From the NCBI GenBank assembly GCA_029204045.2, contig CM055077.1, positions 15,886,584-15,950,583 of the forward strand: DNA of 64,000 nucleotides, given 5' to 3'. The notes below the pieces were generated by a model. It was not told the DNA's origin, ran no database searches, and saw nothing but the letters and a program-made list of their open reading frames with translations. The stretch is from Tillandsia leiboldiana. Its lineage: Eukaryota; Streptophyta; Magnoliopsida; Poales; Bromeliaceae. This document shows, piece by piece, positions 53,406 to 64,000 of this stretch; within the stretch, counting starts at the first letter, position 1, and every line of letters starts with the position of its first letter. The position numbers and the translations under genes are program-made.

Positions 53406-55876
53406 TTATTTCAAAGAAAGCATCCCAATTGCTTTTCGTAAATGAATAAAACGTTTTTGATCCAAAGGTTTTGTTAGAATGTCAGCTAATTGATCCTCAG
53501 TTGAAATATATGAAAGTTGAAGAGTATTTGATTCAACTAGCTCTCTAAGAAAATGATATCTAAGTTCAATATGTTTTGTTCTAGAGTGCAACACAGGGTT
53601 TTTAGAAATGTTAATAGCACTAGTGTTGTCACAAAGTATTGTTACCGAAGATGCTGAAATGCGGAAGTCGCTCAGTACGCTTTTCATCCAAATGAGTTGA
53701 GTTGAGCAACTTCCAGCTGAAACGTATTCCGCTTCGGCAGTCGAGAGTGCTATGCAGTTCTGCTTTTTACTATGCCATGCAACAAGGCAATGGCCAAGAT
53801 AGAAGCATGCACCACTCGTGCTTTTCCGATCATCCACTGATCCTGCCCAATCGGCATCTGAGTATCTAACAATATCCAAACTTGTTCCCATAGGATACCA
53901 AATTCCGAAATTAATTGATCCTTTGATATACCGGATGATCCTTTTCACCGCTTTCAGGTGAACCTCCTTTGGTGCTGATTGATATCTCGCGCAAATCCCA
54001 ACACCAAAAGATATATCCGGGCGACTAGCCGTGAGGTAAAGTAGACTTCCAATCATACTTCGATACAAATTCTCGTCTACATTCTCACTATGTGATTCAC
54101 TTCCAAGTCCCTTGTGGCTAGTTCCCATTGGAGTCGGAAAATCTTTACAATTTTCTAGATCAAACTTTTTGACCAACTCCATTGCATACTTGGATTGACT
54201 CAAGTGAATACCTTCATCATTTTGTTTATTTTGCAATCCAAGAAAATAAGTCAATTCGCCCATCATGGACATCTCAAATTCGCTTTCCATGGTCTCCGCG
54301 AATTTAGAAGCATCATTATCTCTTGTTGCGCCAAATACTATGTCATCGACATATATCTGTGCTACAATGAAATTGTTTTGATAATGATTCACAAAGAGAG
54401 TCCTATCAGCTCCCCCTCGAGTATAGCCCTTCTCCAAAAGGTGCTTTGTTAACCTTTCGTACCATGCTCGCGGTGCTTGTTTCAGACCGTAAAGAGCCTT
54501 TTTCAAACGAAAAACATGGTTAGGTTGTTTATGATCTACAAAACCTTTCGGTTGAGCCACATAAACTTCCTCATTTAAAAACCCATTTAGAAATGCGCTC
54601 TTAACGTCCATTTGAAATAATTTGATTTTAAAATGACAAGCAATAGCAAACAGTATACGAATGGACTCGAGTCTAGCTACAGGGGCGAATGTTTCGTCAA
54701 AGTCTATACCTTCTACTTGAGAGTAGCCTTGAGCAACTAATCGTGCCTTGTTCCTGATGATAGTACCATCCTCATTTTTCTTGTTCTTGAAGATCCATTT
54801 GGTACCTATCACATTGTGTTGCTTTGGAGGCTTCGTTAATTCCCAGACTTTGTTTCGCTCAAATTGATGGAGCTCTTCCTGCATTGCTTTAATCCAGTAG
54901 TCATCCTAAAGAGCTTCATCTATGTTCTTTGGTTCGATTAAAGATACGTAGCAGGCGAATCCACAAACCAACTGCCTCCGAGTTCTGACTCCTTCTTGTG
55001 GATCTCCAATAATATTCGATTCCGGATGATCCTTGGAGATTCGTAATGTTTGTTGAAGCGGAGTACTCGGAGATATATGAGATGATTCCTGCACATCAGA
55101 TAAACTAGAAGAACCATTAGATGCATCATTAATATTGGAAGTATTATTATGAGAAGACGCACTAGCAGGAGAATCATCATCTAGAGAGATATCGAGGGTA
55201 GATTTTCCAGTTTCAAAGTGAAAAGCTTCATCTACTTTAACATTTATAGATTCTACGATCGTCTTAGATTCAATGTTAAATACTCGATATGCTCTGCTAT
55301 TCGTAGAATAACCCAGAAAGATCCCTTCATCACTTCGAGAGTCAAACTTTCCAAGATTTTCACGGTCACATAAAATGTAACATCGACTCCCGAAGACACG
55401 AAAATATTTGATATTGGGTTTTCTACTAAACCACAGCTCATATGGTGTATTTAAAGTTCCTGGGCGCAAGAAGACTCTATTAATGACATAGACAGCGGTG
55501 TTCACAGCTTCAGCCCAAAAATGTAGCGGCAAATTCCGGCTATGAAGCATCACACGCGCCATCTCTTGAACAACCCTGTTCTTGCGCTCAACAACACCAT
55601 TCTGCTGAGGTGTATAGGGTGCCGAGAATTCATGTTTGATTCCATTTGAAGTGCAAAAATCAATAAATTTTGAATTTATGAATTCTCCACCTCTATCACT
55701 TCTAACACGAATGATCTTTTCATTCATTTCAATCATAATACGATGGCAAATCTCATGAAAAGAGTCAAACGTATCAGCTTTCTCTTTCAAAAATGCTACC
55801 CATGAAAACCGAGAGAAATCATCAACCAATAAAAAGATGTACCATTTACCTCCCAAAGATGGTTGACGGGTCGGCC
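53406..55876 (-). pseudogene. Copia pol: IN core, RT, RH with one stop (element G)
   Basis: The frame starts after the filler at [14 protein letters not shown] core residues ([25 protein letters not shown]), RT ([26 protein letters not shown]) and RNase H ([18 protein letters not shown]) are all there. A TAG at 54906-54908 (CAG to TAG) interrupts the IN/RT linker. PR and the zinc-binding IN N-terminus are absent through the lineage deletion. It cannot act on its own. Confidence 0.88.
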
Positions 55877-55950
55877 AAAAGAAAAAGAAGAAAAGAAAGT
55901 AGTATACATAAACTACACAAGATTTAATCGAAGAACGATTAAAGACAAGG
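55877..55950 (-). other. Filler at the gag-pol deletion junction (element G)
   Basis: This is the same filler as at 26906-26974 in D, including the 8-bp inverted repeat TTTAATCG/CGATTAAA (loop AAGAA in plus reading) and the pyrimidine tract. It marks a deletion inherited by both copies. Confidence 0.75.
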
Positions 55951-57960
55951 AGGAGTTTCACCTTTGCATACCCAAACCTTTTGAGTTTTGGAGTATGTTG
56001 GCAATGGTTGAGAAGTTTTCCTTGATGAAGACGTCTTGCAAGATTGGTCTTTTTCTTTTGTCATCGTCTTGTTTGAAGTGCTACCAATGTCCTTTTCTTT
56101 AGGAAAATCCTTCTTTGAGTTCCATGGAGTGAACTTGTTGGTAGCAGTTGCAAGATGTGGTTGATTTGATCTTTGAGCTCCAATCTTGCAATTTCTTCCA
56201 ATGTGCCCTGCAGAATTACAACGAAAACATACCTTTGTGCTTGACGATTCTGAAGAGGATGAAGTAGGTTTGTTGTCGTTAGTTGTCATGATTTCCGGTG
56301 TCGGAGAAGGAGATACCGACTGAGGCACAAAGACTGTCCCAACCGAACTAAAATTGTCTTCAGTTCGATTGTATCCGAGGCCGAACTTGTTTGTTTGACC
56401 TAGACCAAGAAGTTTATCCAACTTACTCCTTCCTAAGGAAAATTGCTGTAAGTCATCCTTGAGTTGGCAAATGGTCTCTGTCATTTCCAATTTTTCCCGT
56501 CGGGCCTCGCCGTAGAGCTTCAAGAGATAGTTTGCTTTGTTCATCATATCTATATAGTTCTTCTCGAGTTGCTCATTGGACTCTTGAAGGGAAACATTTT
56601 CTTTTATCAGTTTATCCCTTTCCACTTCAAGATCGGTCGAGAGAGAAGTTACCCTTTTTACTTCTTCTTCGAGATCCTGCAATCTCCCTCTCAACCCCTT
56701 GTTTTGCTTAGCCGGTTTCTTTAAATCCCGTAAAGATCTGTGATAGGCTAGAGCAAATTCTTCACCTTCCGAATCATCCAATTCGTTGTCTGTTGCATTC
56801 TTTTCAACAGTGGAGTTGGACAACGACTCAGATGTATTTGCCATAAAGCACATGAAGGGTGAAGATACGGACGCGTGGAATGCGGTGGAGCTCTTTTCTT
56901 CATCACTCGAAGACGTCTCATTTGACGTTGAGTTGTCATCCCAAGTGACGACTTGCATCGCCTTCTTCTTTGCCGGATACTTGTTAGGACACTCCGTTGC
57001 AATGTGGCCGTAGCCTCGACATTTGAAGCATTGTAGTTGTCCTTCTGAGCTTTTCTTATCCTTTGAGAAGTTCTCTTGCTTTCTTGACTTGTAACCTGAA
57101 GTACCCTTGCCTTTGTTCAACTTTCCGAAGGATGGAGATTTGCTTGAATTACCCCTTCGAAAGTTGCGGCGAAACTTCCTTGTCAAGAGAGCGAGCTGCT
57201 TCTCAAATTCCTCCATAGAAAGGTTCTCGTCATCGTCTGAGGAGGATGTATCCGCGTCTTCTTCCTTAGTTGTTTTCAACGCATAACCTGAAGACTTAGA
57301 AGTGGATGCCTTTCCAGAAGAATTGTTAGTAGTAAATGTCATTTCATAAGTTTGTAATGAACCAACTAATTCTTCTACACGTATTTCGTCCGGGTGTTTA
57401 ATAGTTTCAATGGCAGTAACCTTTGGGCGAAATCGTTCAGGAAGAGTTCTTAAGATTTTTCTTACAATCTTAAATTCTGGAATCTTCTCTCCCAGATTAG
57501 CACATGAGTTTACGATGTCTTGCAATCGTGTATAGTAGTCCGTGAAAGATTCATTTTCTGCCATTAAGATAGAGTCAAACTTGCTCGTAAGCATTTGCAG
57601 TTTCTGAATCTTCACGAGGTTAGTTCCCTCATGTGTAACCTGAAGAACATCCCAGATTTCTTTCGCAGTCTCACATGCCGAGACGCGAGAGAATTCAGTT
57701 TGAGATAAGGCATTAAAAATAGCATTAATTCCCTTGCCATTGTAAGAAGATGAATCTAACTCTTCCTTGGTCCATTTCGACCTAGGTTTTAAGGTGCGAA
57801 CATCACCATTAAATTCAGTTGGATTAGACCATCCTAATTCAATTGATTGCCACACCCGTTCGTCGATGGAAATTAAAAAGGCTTTCATCCGTACTTTCCA
57901 GTACGCATAATTAGTTCCATCGAAGAATGGGGGTCGGTTGATGTTTCCACCTTCAACCAT
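55939..57960 (-). CDS. Copia gag (element G)
   Basis: An unbroken 673-codon frame starts at [15 protein letters not shown]. It has the capsid region (about 70-205), an acidic/serine linker, knuckle 1 [14 protein letters not shown] (311-324), a coiled coil (about 400-500) and knuckle 2 CFRCNSAGHIGRNC (578-591). It ends at GETPPCL and a TAA from the filler. Both zinc knuckles keep all ligands, unlike Z, and the second has the usual glycine, unlike D. It could produce Gag lacking protease, and is the best-preserved gag in the window. Confidence 0.88.
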   Translation of the reverse strand: MVEGGNINRPPFFDGTNYAYWKVRMKAFLISIDERVWQSIELGWSNPTEFNGDVRTLKPRSKWTKEELDSSSYNGKGINAIFNALSQTEFSRVSACETAKEIWDVLQVTHEGTNLVKIQKLQMLTSKFDSILMAENESFTDYYTRLQDIVNSCANLGEKIPEFKIVRKILRTLPERFRPKVTAIETIKHPDEIRVEELVGSLQTYEMTFTTNNSSGKASTSKSSGYALKTTKEEDADTSSSDDDENLSMEEFEKQLALLTRKFRRNFRRGNSSKSPSFGKLNKGKGTSGYKSRKQENFSKDKKSSEGQLQCFKCRGYGHIATECPNKYPAKKKAMQVVTWDDNSTSNETSSSDEEKSSTAFHASVSSPFMCFMANTSESLSNSTVEKNATDNELDDSEGEEFALAYHRSLRDLKKPAKQNKGLRGRLQDLEEEVKRVTSLSTDLEVERDKLIKENVSLQESNEQLEKNYIDMMNKANYLLKLYGEARREKLEMTETICQLKDDLQQFSLGRSKLDKLLGLGQTNKFGLGYNRTEDNFSSVGTVFVPQSVSPSPTPEIMTTNDNKPTSSSSESSSTKVCFRCNSAGHIGRNCKIGAQRSNQPHLATATNKFTPWNSKKDFPKEKDIGSTSNKTMTKEKDQSCKTSSSRKTSQPLPTYSKTQKVWVCKGETPPCL

Positions 57961-57979
57961 TGTTTACAACCCTATTCCC

Positions 57980-57991
57980 TCTCTGATACCA
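57980..57991 (-). promoter_or_regulatory. Primer-binding site of element G
   Basis: On the minus strand it reads TGGTATCAGAGA, two bases from the 5' LTR. Confidence 0.87.
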
Positions 57992-57993
57992 CT

Positions 57994-59337
57994 TGTTGGG
58001 TTATATGTAATACGGATCTAAATAGGGGAAAAAACACCTAGAGGGGGGTGAATAGGTGTAAACGTATAAACACTCAAAAAATCGTTGCGATAAAACCCAA
58101 TGCGGAAATAAAAATAATACGCAAGATTTTTACGTGGAAAACTCCATCACCGGAGTAAAAAACCACGGGACCGATAACACGGCAGAAATCCACTAGAATT
58201 AAAACACGTACAAGGTGATTTACCGTACACACTTACGACTCAACCTTTTCCATACGCTCCTAGAGGATCTTCTCCGCTCGCTCCGCGACGCTTCTCGAAT
58301 CCACGATCTGCGCCCAACGCCGAATCCACGGCGTCCAACGTCGAATCCACGACGTCCGACCGAATCCACGGTCTTCACCCAATAGCACCCTTCGAATCCA
58401 CGAACGTGCCTCGCTCCGAATCCACGAGAGCGGTTGAACCTTGAATCCACAAGGACACGCGAATCCACGCGCCGATTTTTGGGGTAAATCGTTGTTTTGG
58501 GTGGTGATGATCCGCCGAATACTTAGATCAAAGATAGATCGGAAATACCATCTAAGTATTCATTAGTTTGATTCAACTCGAGATGTGAGTATGAAAACCT
58601 AGAATCAAACTAATCAATATAGATGAAGAAACATAGAGTATTATCTAATGATTTCCTTTCTTCTCTATATGTGGATCTATAGCCGTATAAAATGGTATAT
58701 GAAAATGACGGCTATAGACTCTGTGGATTCACCCTAGAAAAAGAGTCATAGGGTGTATTTATAGGTTAGAAACCCTAGGAAGGAGATAAGAATCAAAAAC
58801 CTAACATTTCTGGAAATTTTACGGACGGCGATCCGGATCGGACTAGCTAGGATCCGGATCGTCGTAACGAGACAGCCAGTTCCAGAAAAACAAAGGTTCG
58901 GGATCCGGATCGAAGTGCACGATCCGGATCGTTCATACAGTTTACCAAACATCAACGTTCGGGATCCGGATTGCGAAGCATGATCCGGATCATTCAAGGA
59001 AAATGGTAAACTCACTGTTCGGGATCCGGATCAAGAGACTACGATCCGGATTGAACTGATGTATGAACGAACCACCTTCGGGATCCGGATCAAACAACCT
59101 GATCCGGATCCTGAACATGTCCCAAGTCCAGTTTTTGATTTTTATGCAATGAAAGATTCTTCCAAGTGTTTCTACACTACAAGAAGTATTCGGATCACAC
59201 AAAATATTTAGTTAAACATACCTGATCCTTTTGAATTCTTCTTTCTTGAGATTGAGTTAAATGATCCAACTTTCTTCACCTTCAATCTTCAAGACTTGAG
59301 ACTTTCACGAAACTACACCAACTCAAATTCCGTAACA
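57994..59337 (-). repeat. 5' LTR of copia element G
   Basis: 1344 bp from TGTTACGGAATTTGAG (59337, minus) to CCCAACA (57994). It is almost identical to E's LTRs, with the TATA box at 58756-58763 and about ten CCGG sites, one of which shows a G-to-A change beside the core (GGATCATTC for GGATCGTTC near 58985). Confidence 0.93.
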
Positions 59338-59419
59338 GTATGGTTGTTGTGTCCTGACGTTTGTAGTTGTGCAGTGGGTTGCGATACCCCTGTGACGTCG
59401 TGTTGTGAAAAGGACACAC

Positions 59420-60175
59420 CCCGCCCTGGCTGAGTTACCAGGAGGGCGTTTTCCCTGGCTGAGTTACCAGGAGGGCGTTTTCCCTGGCTGAGTTACCAGG
59501 AGGATGTTTTCCCTGGCTGATTTACCAGGAGGGCGTTTTCCCTGGCTGAGTTACCAGGAGGGCATTTTCCCTGGCTGAGTTACCAGGAGGGCGTATTCCC
59601 TGGCTGAGTTACCAGGAGGGCGTTTTCCCTGGCTGACTTACCAGGAGGGCGTTTTCCTTGGCTGAGTTACCAGGAGGGCGTTTTCCCTGGCTGAGTTACC
59701 AGGAGGGCGTTTTCCCTGGCTGAGTTACCAGGAGGGCATTTTCCCTGGCTGAGTTACCAGGAGGGCGTTTTCCCTGGCTGAGTTACCAGAAGGGCGTTTT
59801 CCCTGGCTGAGTTACCAGGAGGGCATTTTCCCTGGCTGAGTTACCAGGAGGGCGTTTTCCCTGGCTGAGTTACCAGGAGGGCATTTTCCCTGGATGAGTT
59901 ACCAGGAGGGCATTTTCCCTGGCCGAGCTACCAGATGGATAATTATCACTGGCCGAGTTACTAGATGGATAATTATCACTGGCCGAGTTACCAGATGGAA
60001 TAATTATCACTGGCCGAGTTACCAGATGGATAATTATCACTGGCCGAGTTACCAGGAGGATACTTTCCTCTGGCCGAGCTACCAGTGGCGATGCCGCCCA
60101 GTGAGGGGCGATGCCGCCCATTGAGGGGCGATGCCGCCTAGTGAGTGGCGATGCCGCCCAGTGAGTGGCGAAGGT
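59420..60175. repeat. Compound minisatellite: 29-, 30- and 20-bp units
   Basis: About 17 copies of a 29-bp unit (CCCTGGCTGAGTTACCAGG plus AGGGCGTTTT) span 59420-59925. Each can fold as CCTGG/CCAGG with an 8-nt loop. Then about five 30-bp variants (ACTGGCCGAGTTACCAGATG plus GATAATTATC) reach 60075. Then about five 20-bp units with GCGATGCCGCCCAGTGAG reach 60175. The stretch precedes the gypsy gag remnant, and isolated GAGTTACCAGG motifs reappear at 60205-60250. Confidence 0.85.
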
Positions 60176-60269
60176 TTGGCCTGTTGAGGCGATTTTCACC
60201 TCCAGCCGAGTTACCAGGTGGGTACATGCCCTGGCCGAGTTACCAGGTGGTTGCCTTAGTGAGATGGAG

Positions 60270-60995
60270 ATGGTCTGACAGGACGCCAAAATTTGGTGGC
60301 GTCGAGTTCATCCCGTTGGACTACCGGGAGCGCAGTTGTTGACTTGGAACCAGTTTCGTGCTTTGCAGCTCAGGGCCTTCTTTCCTGACAGTGTAAGCAG
60401 AAACTGGAAGGGGATCTTAGACTCCTGCAGCAGGGGAGTCGACCTCTTTTGGGGTATGTTCGCGAGTTTTGCGATTGTTGAGCCGGGTACCCCTTGTCGC
60501 CAGGATGAGGCCCAGGAGGTTGAGCTAGTTGAGAAAGGACTGCATCGGAATATCTATCACTTGGGGTATTCTCGGCGGGTGCCGACTTTAGATACAGCGA
60601 TTGAGCATGCTTAGCAGGTTGACCGAGGATCAGTGATCATGTCAGAGATAGACGGAGCGCCAGGGGCCAGCTTCGGGGAGAGGTATCCACTGCCGCCTGA
60701 GTTTGGACAGTCGAGTAGATCGAGACCCCGGGGGCCGCCACGATCCCAGTCGGAGGGTCGTGAGTCTCAGAGGAGACAGAGACCAGGAGGTTCTCCGCAG
60801 TCGATGTTTCTGCAGCAGCAGCGGGATGACTGTGTCCTCGGTGGTGGGCCGCATTTTGCGCCGCAGTGTGACCACAGGCAGGGCACAGATCATGGTCTTG
60901 TCCTAAAGCGGGGTCATCAGTCGCTTGGGCAGCTTCGGTTCCTCCTCCTCCGCTCTTCCAGACAGGCGGAGCTTCGACAGGTTATGGCCAAATAG
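60270..60995 (+). pseudogene. Ty3/gypsy gag remnant
   Basis: Successive open pieces resemble plant gypsy Gag: RTPKFGGVEF (60280), then TWNQFRALQLRAFFPDSV at 60340 matching the W-x2-F-x6-FFP pattern of Retrotrans_gag, an EKGLHRNI block, then an Arg/Gln-rich region and GGPHFAPQCDHRQGT like the Cys-rich region before the zinc knuckle. Stops and shifts separate the pieces, for example near 60332 and 60612. Gag would form the virus-like particle. Identification is from motif spacing, so it is tentative. Confidence 0.55.
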
Positions 60996-61052
60996 TTAGG
61001 GCCACTTCTTCGCGGCAGTCCGACGAATGACCACCCCAGAGCGAGAGCGTCT

Positions 61053-61373
61053 ATGTCGCACAGGATGAGGATTCGGGGGCAGCTAGCCACATGGTGGCAG
61101 ATACTAATCTTATCTCCCCTTCACACACTTGAGCGTTATTTGTTACCGGAGCATCGCATTCATTTCTTCTGTAGGGCATTTACTTTGTTGTATGGGCTAG
61201 AGATAGGACCCTTAGCTTGTGCTCGTGAGGTTCAGATACCTGATCACGTGTTGCACATAGATGGGTGTTATTGGTCCTGCCCAGTGCAGTTGGGGCCCTG
61301 GTTTTTGCCTGTTGATCTTTTGGCTCTTCCTCAGCTCCGGGATTTCGAGGTAGTGTTGGGTATAGTACTGTGA
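61053..61373 (+). pseudogene. Ty3/gypsy protease-region remnant
   Basis: The frame ends in CPVQLGPWFLPVDLLALPQL followed by RDFEVVLGI. This is the plant gypsy aspartic-protease C-terminal signature (CPV...LPADL-VL-..DFDVILGMDW). Upstream RIHFFCRAFTLLYGLEI fits the region after the DSGAT-type active site, which is not recognisable here. Homology stops at 61373, where a minisatellite takes the place of RT. Confidence 0.6.
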
Positions 61374-61399
61374 GGATCTGAGGCCTTGATGCTTGAGTG

Positions 61400-61738
61400 A
61401 TACCACACCGTTGATACACGGTGGTGATGCCACACCGTCGATACACGGTGATGATGCCACGCCGTTGATACACGGTGATGATGCCACACCGTTGATACAC
61501 GGTGGTGATGCCACACCGTTGATACACGGTGGTGATGCCACGCCGTTGATACACGGTGGTGATGCCACGTCGTTGATGCACGGTGGTGATGCCACGCCGT
61601 TGGTGCACGGTGGTGATGCCACGCCGGTGGTGCACGGCAGTGATGCCACGCCGTTGGTGCACGGCAGTGATGCCACGCCGTTGGTGCACGGCGGTGATGC
61701 CACGCCGTTGGTGCACGGCAGTGATGCCACGTTGTAGG
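61400..61738. repeat. 27-bp minisatellite, about 12 copies
   Basis: The unit is GTTGATACACGGTGGTGATGCCACACC, in two halves of at most 20 bases: GTTGATACACGG and TGGTGATGCCACACC. Left copies read TTGATACAC and right copies TTGGTGCAC, so variants are sorted by position. The period is a multiple of three, so several frames stay open on both strands (for example HGGDATPLI repeated); this is a by-product, not a gene. Confidence 0.88.
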
Positions 61739-62483
61739 TACACAACGGTGAGAGTTTTGTGGATGTTTCGGACTTTGACCGCGAGTTTGGGCATCAGCTT
61801 TATGATCGCCTTGTGGGCCAGTTTTTCAGTCCCGTTCACCGACGGTTTGGTCCCCGTCAGGGTGTTCTTTATTAGTTGAGGGATCGACTTCGACCCGTGG
61901 GTCCGTTGGGGTTATGATAGCTTGTTGAGCGACCAACTGTGGCATGAGATTGTGCCTTTTGAGGATCCCTTTTAAGGGTAGCCTGCAGTTGTGTTGTCCA
62001 CTCGAGTGGTTTCGGATCGGGAGGTAACCGAGTGAAGACCCCAGAGTATTGGATTCCCTTCCTTATTGGATTAAAATGCGGGTATGCTCGGGTCGTCTTG
62101 TTGAGGTTGGCACCACGTTGGGGTTTGGTGCGTGTTACACTTGTGGTTATTTCAGTTTCCCCCAGCCTTTTAGTGGAGCCCTTTTGTTTTTCACGTCTCA
62201 GCTTAGTAGTGATGTGATTTTTTTTTCCTCGCCCGTGATTTACTTGCCCCTTTGAGATCTGTGATTATTGGAGTACGAGGGACGCCCGTTGCAATTTCTG
62301 GCTCGAGAGATGAGAGAATTGCACATCGGGTAATACCGTACTTGTTGTTGTTGTTTCGGAGTAATCACGAGGAGCGAGTGGGGGAGCTGGAGGCGTATTG
62401 TTAGATACCTAGCCGTGGTATTCTTGACCCCTGATGGGCTTGATCTAGTTTCGAGGACGAAACTTTCTTTTAGTGGGGGAGGA
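61739..62483 (+). other. Degenerate gypsy 3' internal region with polypurine tract
   Basis: No continuous RT, RH or IN is readable. TTTCGAGGACGAAACTTTC (62451-62470) followed by AGTGGGGGAGGA (62472-62483) matches the usual end of plant gypsy pol and the polypurine tract. A short CYTCGYFSF stretch near 62130 may be a stray zinc-knuckle fragment. Confidence 0.55.
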
Positions 62484-64000
62484 TGTGAGGTCCCGGAATC
62501 CCCCGCGTGGGGTTGCTGGTTGTTGGGCAGCTTTCGGTCGCCGTTGGGGGTGTTGGTGCACGTGTTGGGGGCCCAGAAATGGATTTGTGATGCAAGTTGG
62601 GATTTGCTTGCATCACTGGAGGCCTGCGTGGGTTGCGCGCAATTTGGACACAAGTGGTGGACTTCGGGCTTAAATTGAGACCCCGTGGGAAGTTGGGGGA
62701 CCCGTCGGGTGTTTAGAAGTGATTTCGCGCGTTTCTGATGTCAAAATTAGACTCCGGGTGAAGTCCGGATAAAAGTTTACCTCTCCGGTCGCCTTCGGGA
62801 ATTTTTAGAGTTGGAATTGGGCAAATCGGACTTTAAAAATGGACCCGGCGCGAAAATCGGATCGAGTGGGCATTTGGCAATTTTCGGGTGAGAATTTGGA
62901 GAAATGGACATCGTTTTTGGATTCAGCGCACGAAATCGCTAAGAATGGACTATTTATTTGTTGGATTTGGAGCCCGGATGAAGTGCGCGTTTTTCGAGGC
63001 AACGACACGTTTATCGAGGTGTGCACGGCACGGATCCCGAGGCGGACTCGAAGCGCAGGTCAAGGCGCGCGGATCGAGGCGGCGTGGGGATGGGACAGGC
63101 GCAGGCGCCTTCTGCGCGGGACACGCGGGGGCCGCCACGTGGCGGGCCCCCGTTGGCGCCCGCGCGGGCGCGGGGGCACGCGCGCCCGTGTAACGGGCGC
63201 GTGTCCCGCGCCTGACGCGGGCGCGGTGTAACGCGCCCGTGTGGCGGGCGCGTTACCGCGTGCCGCGTGGCACCCGGGGCGCGTCCGTGGACCCGGTGCA
63301 CGCGCCCCGGCCTTGTGAGCCGGCTGGGGTGGCTCCCGATTGGCCGGTGCACCGTGGACCGGTGCACCGTGGACCGGTGCACCGTGGACCATCCCTTTCT
63401 CCTCCTCCTTTTCTTCTTCTTCTTTCTCCCCCGAGCACCATTTTTCTCCCTTTCTTTCTTTCTTCTGCACCCGAGAGCGAGAGGGAGTGAGGGAGGAGGT
63501 TGCGTGAGGTGCGGCGGCGCGTCGCGGACCTCGTTTTGCGTGCGAGGTCGCCCCGCGGAGCGTTTCGGCGATGGCGGCGCAAACGGGTGGGTCCCGTGTG
63601 TTGGTTTTTTTGTATTTTTGTACAGTTTTTGGAGCGTTCTTTTGGACTGTAATTAACCCTCTTACTTTTATCTGTGTTTTTACTGCTCCGTTTTGCGTGC
63701 GGACCCCGACGGCGTGCACCGTTTTGCGTGCGGACTCCGGCACCGTGCACCGTTTTGCGTGCGGACTCCGGCACTGTGCACCGTTTTGCGTGCGGACACC
63801 GTTTTGCGTGCGGACTCCGGCACCGTGCACCGTTTTGCGTGCGGACTCCGGCACTGTGCACCGTTTTGCGTGCGGACTCCGGTACCGTGCACCGTTTTGC
63901 GTGCGGACTCCGGCACTGTGCACCGTTTTGCGTGCGGACTCCGTTTTGCGTGCGGATTCTGGCACCGTGCACCGTTTTGCGTGCGGACTCCGGCACCGTG
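62484..64000 (+). repeat. 3' LTR of Ty3/gypsy element, runs off window
   Basis: It begins TGTGAGGTCCCGGAATCC directly after the polypurine tract. At least 1517 bp are present and the CA end is not reached. It aligns with the reverse-oriented LTR at 1-1096. It becomes very GC-rich after 63000 and contains a 15-bp triplicate GGTGCACCGTGGACC (about 63342-63390), a pyrimidine tract (63391-63470) and the 31-bp array at the right edge. Confidence 0.7.
63690..64000. repeat. 31-bp GC-rich tandem array, continues past window
   Basis: About ten units with core GTTTTGCGTGCGGACTCCGG followed by CACCGTGCACC. Some units are shortened to about 18-20 bp (near 63797 and 63940). Within-unit variants are CACCGTG, CACTGTG and TACCGTG. 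It lies inside the gypsy LTR. Confidence 0.85.

Larger units (their letters stand above)
50145..59337 (-). mobile_element. Copia (Sirevirus-like) element G, 3' end in gap, PR-less
   Basis: Reading leftward from 59337: 5' LTR, primer-binding site, gag, deletion filler, IN core, RT, RH, spacer, ORF3 cassette and a damaged ORF3, up to the gap. It shares the protease deletion and filler with element D, so both belong to one deleted lineage. The flank at 59338 is gypsy-related; no target duplication can be checked. Confidence 0.92.

Noticed and set aside
59420..60175. CRISPR-like array
   Set aside because: Units are contiguous without unique spacers, and the context is a plant genome.
61180..61839. 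Repeat protein with HGGDATPLI or related 9-residue units
   Set aside because: A product of the 27-bp period; open on both strands and bounded by the array.
63011..63996. Long minus-strand frames (up to 301 codons) at the right edge
   Set aside because: They arise from the 31-bp array and GC-rich LTR; the repeated SARKTVH-type peptide is a translation of the tandem unit.
1..64000. tRNA or rRNA genes
   Set aside because: None recognised; the TGGTATCAGAG matches are primer-binding sites next to LTRs, not tRNA genes.

Overview
This is repeat-dense plant nuclear DNA. Almost everything identifiable is retrotransposon sequence. There are at least seven Ty1/copia copies: the order is gag, protease (PR), integrase (IN), reverse transcriptase (RT), RNase H (RH), and the primer-binding sites match initiator tRNA-Met. 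They sit between two degenerate Ty3/gypsy pieces. The ~1.3-kb LTRs with CCGG palindrome arrays, several polypurine tracts and a third ORF after pol fit the Sirevirus/SIRE lineage. A spliceosomal intron in a protease pseudogene and the Sirevirus LTRs point to a flowering plant; I cannot name the species. No intact host gene was seen.

Layout: 1-1096 is a gypsy LTR in reverse orientation. 1545-5052 is copia Z (-), with 5' LTR, gag and PR, cut off by the left sequence. 5599-6050 plus 14760-14893 is a Ulp1/C48-type protease pseudogene split by copia A (+, 6051-14759). 15547-21706 is copia B (-), cut by copia C (+, LTR and gag, 21707-24851). C joins copia D (+, 24852-28989) exactly at D's primer-binding site. 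D is cut by copia F (-, 28990-29312 and 41562 to the gap). Copia E (-, 29313-41556) lies inside F's 3' LTR with a CGCCC target duplication. A 1.38-kb inverted-repeat element (35341-36721) lies inside E's pol. A 100-N gap (50045-50144) separates F from copia G (-, to 59337). From 59338 to the end there are minisatellites and a decayed gypsy element (+) whose 3' LTR starts at 62484 and runs off the window.

How the parts work together: in these elements gag and pol would come from an LTR transcript. The third ORF looks like a separate unit in A, B, E, F and G. It has its own CCGG palindrome array, a TATA box, a short untranslated exon, a ~380-nt intron with canonical ends, and then an ORF with an N-terminal hydrophobic segment. 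The ORF body exists in a long form (A, F, G), a short form (E) and a hybrid (B), while the promoter-intron cassette stays the same. This cassette, and a pair of leader hairpins that show base-pair covariation between copies, are the most interesting signals. No copy is fully intact. F comes closest, and E is the youngest by LTR identity although its gag-pol is broken.
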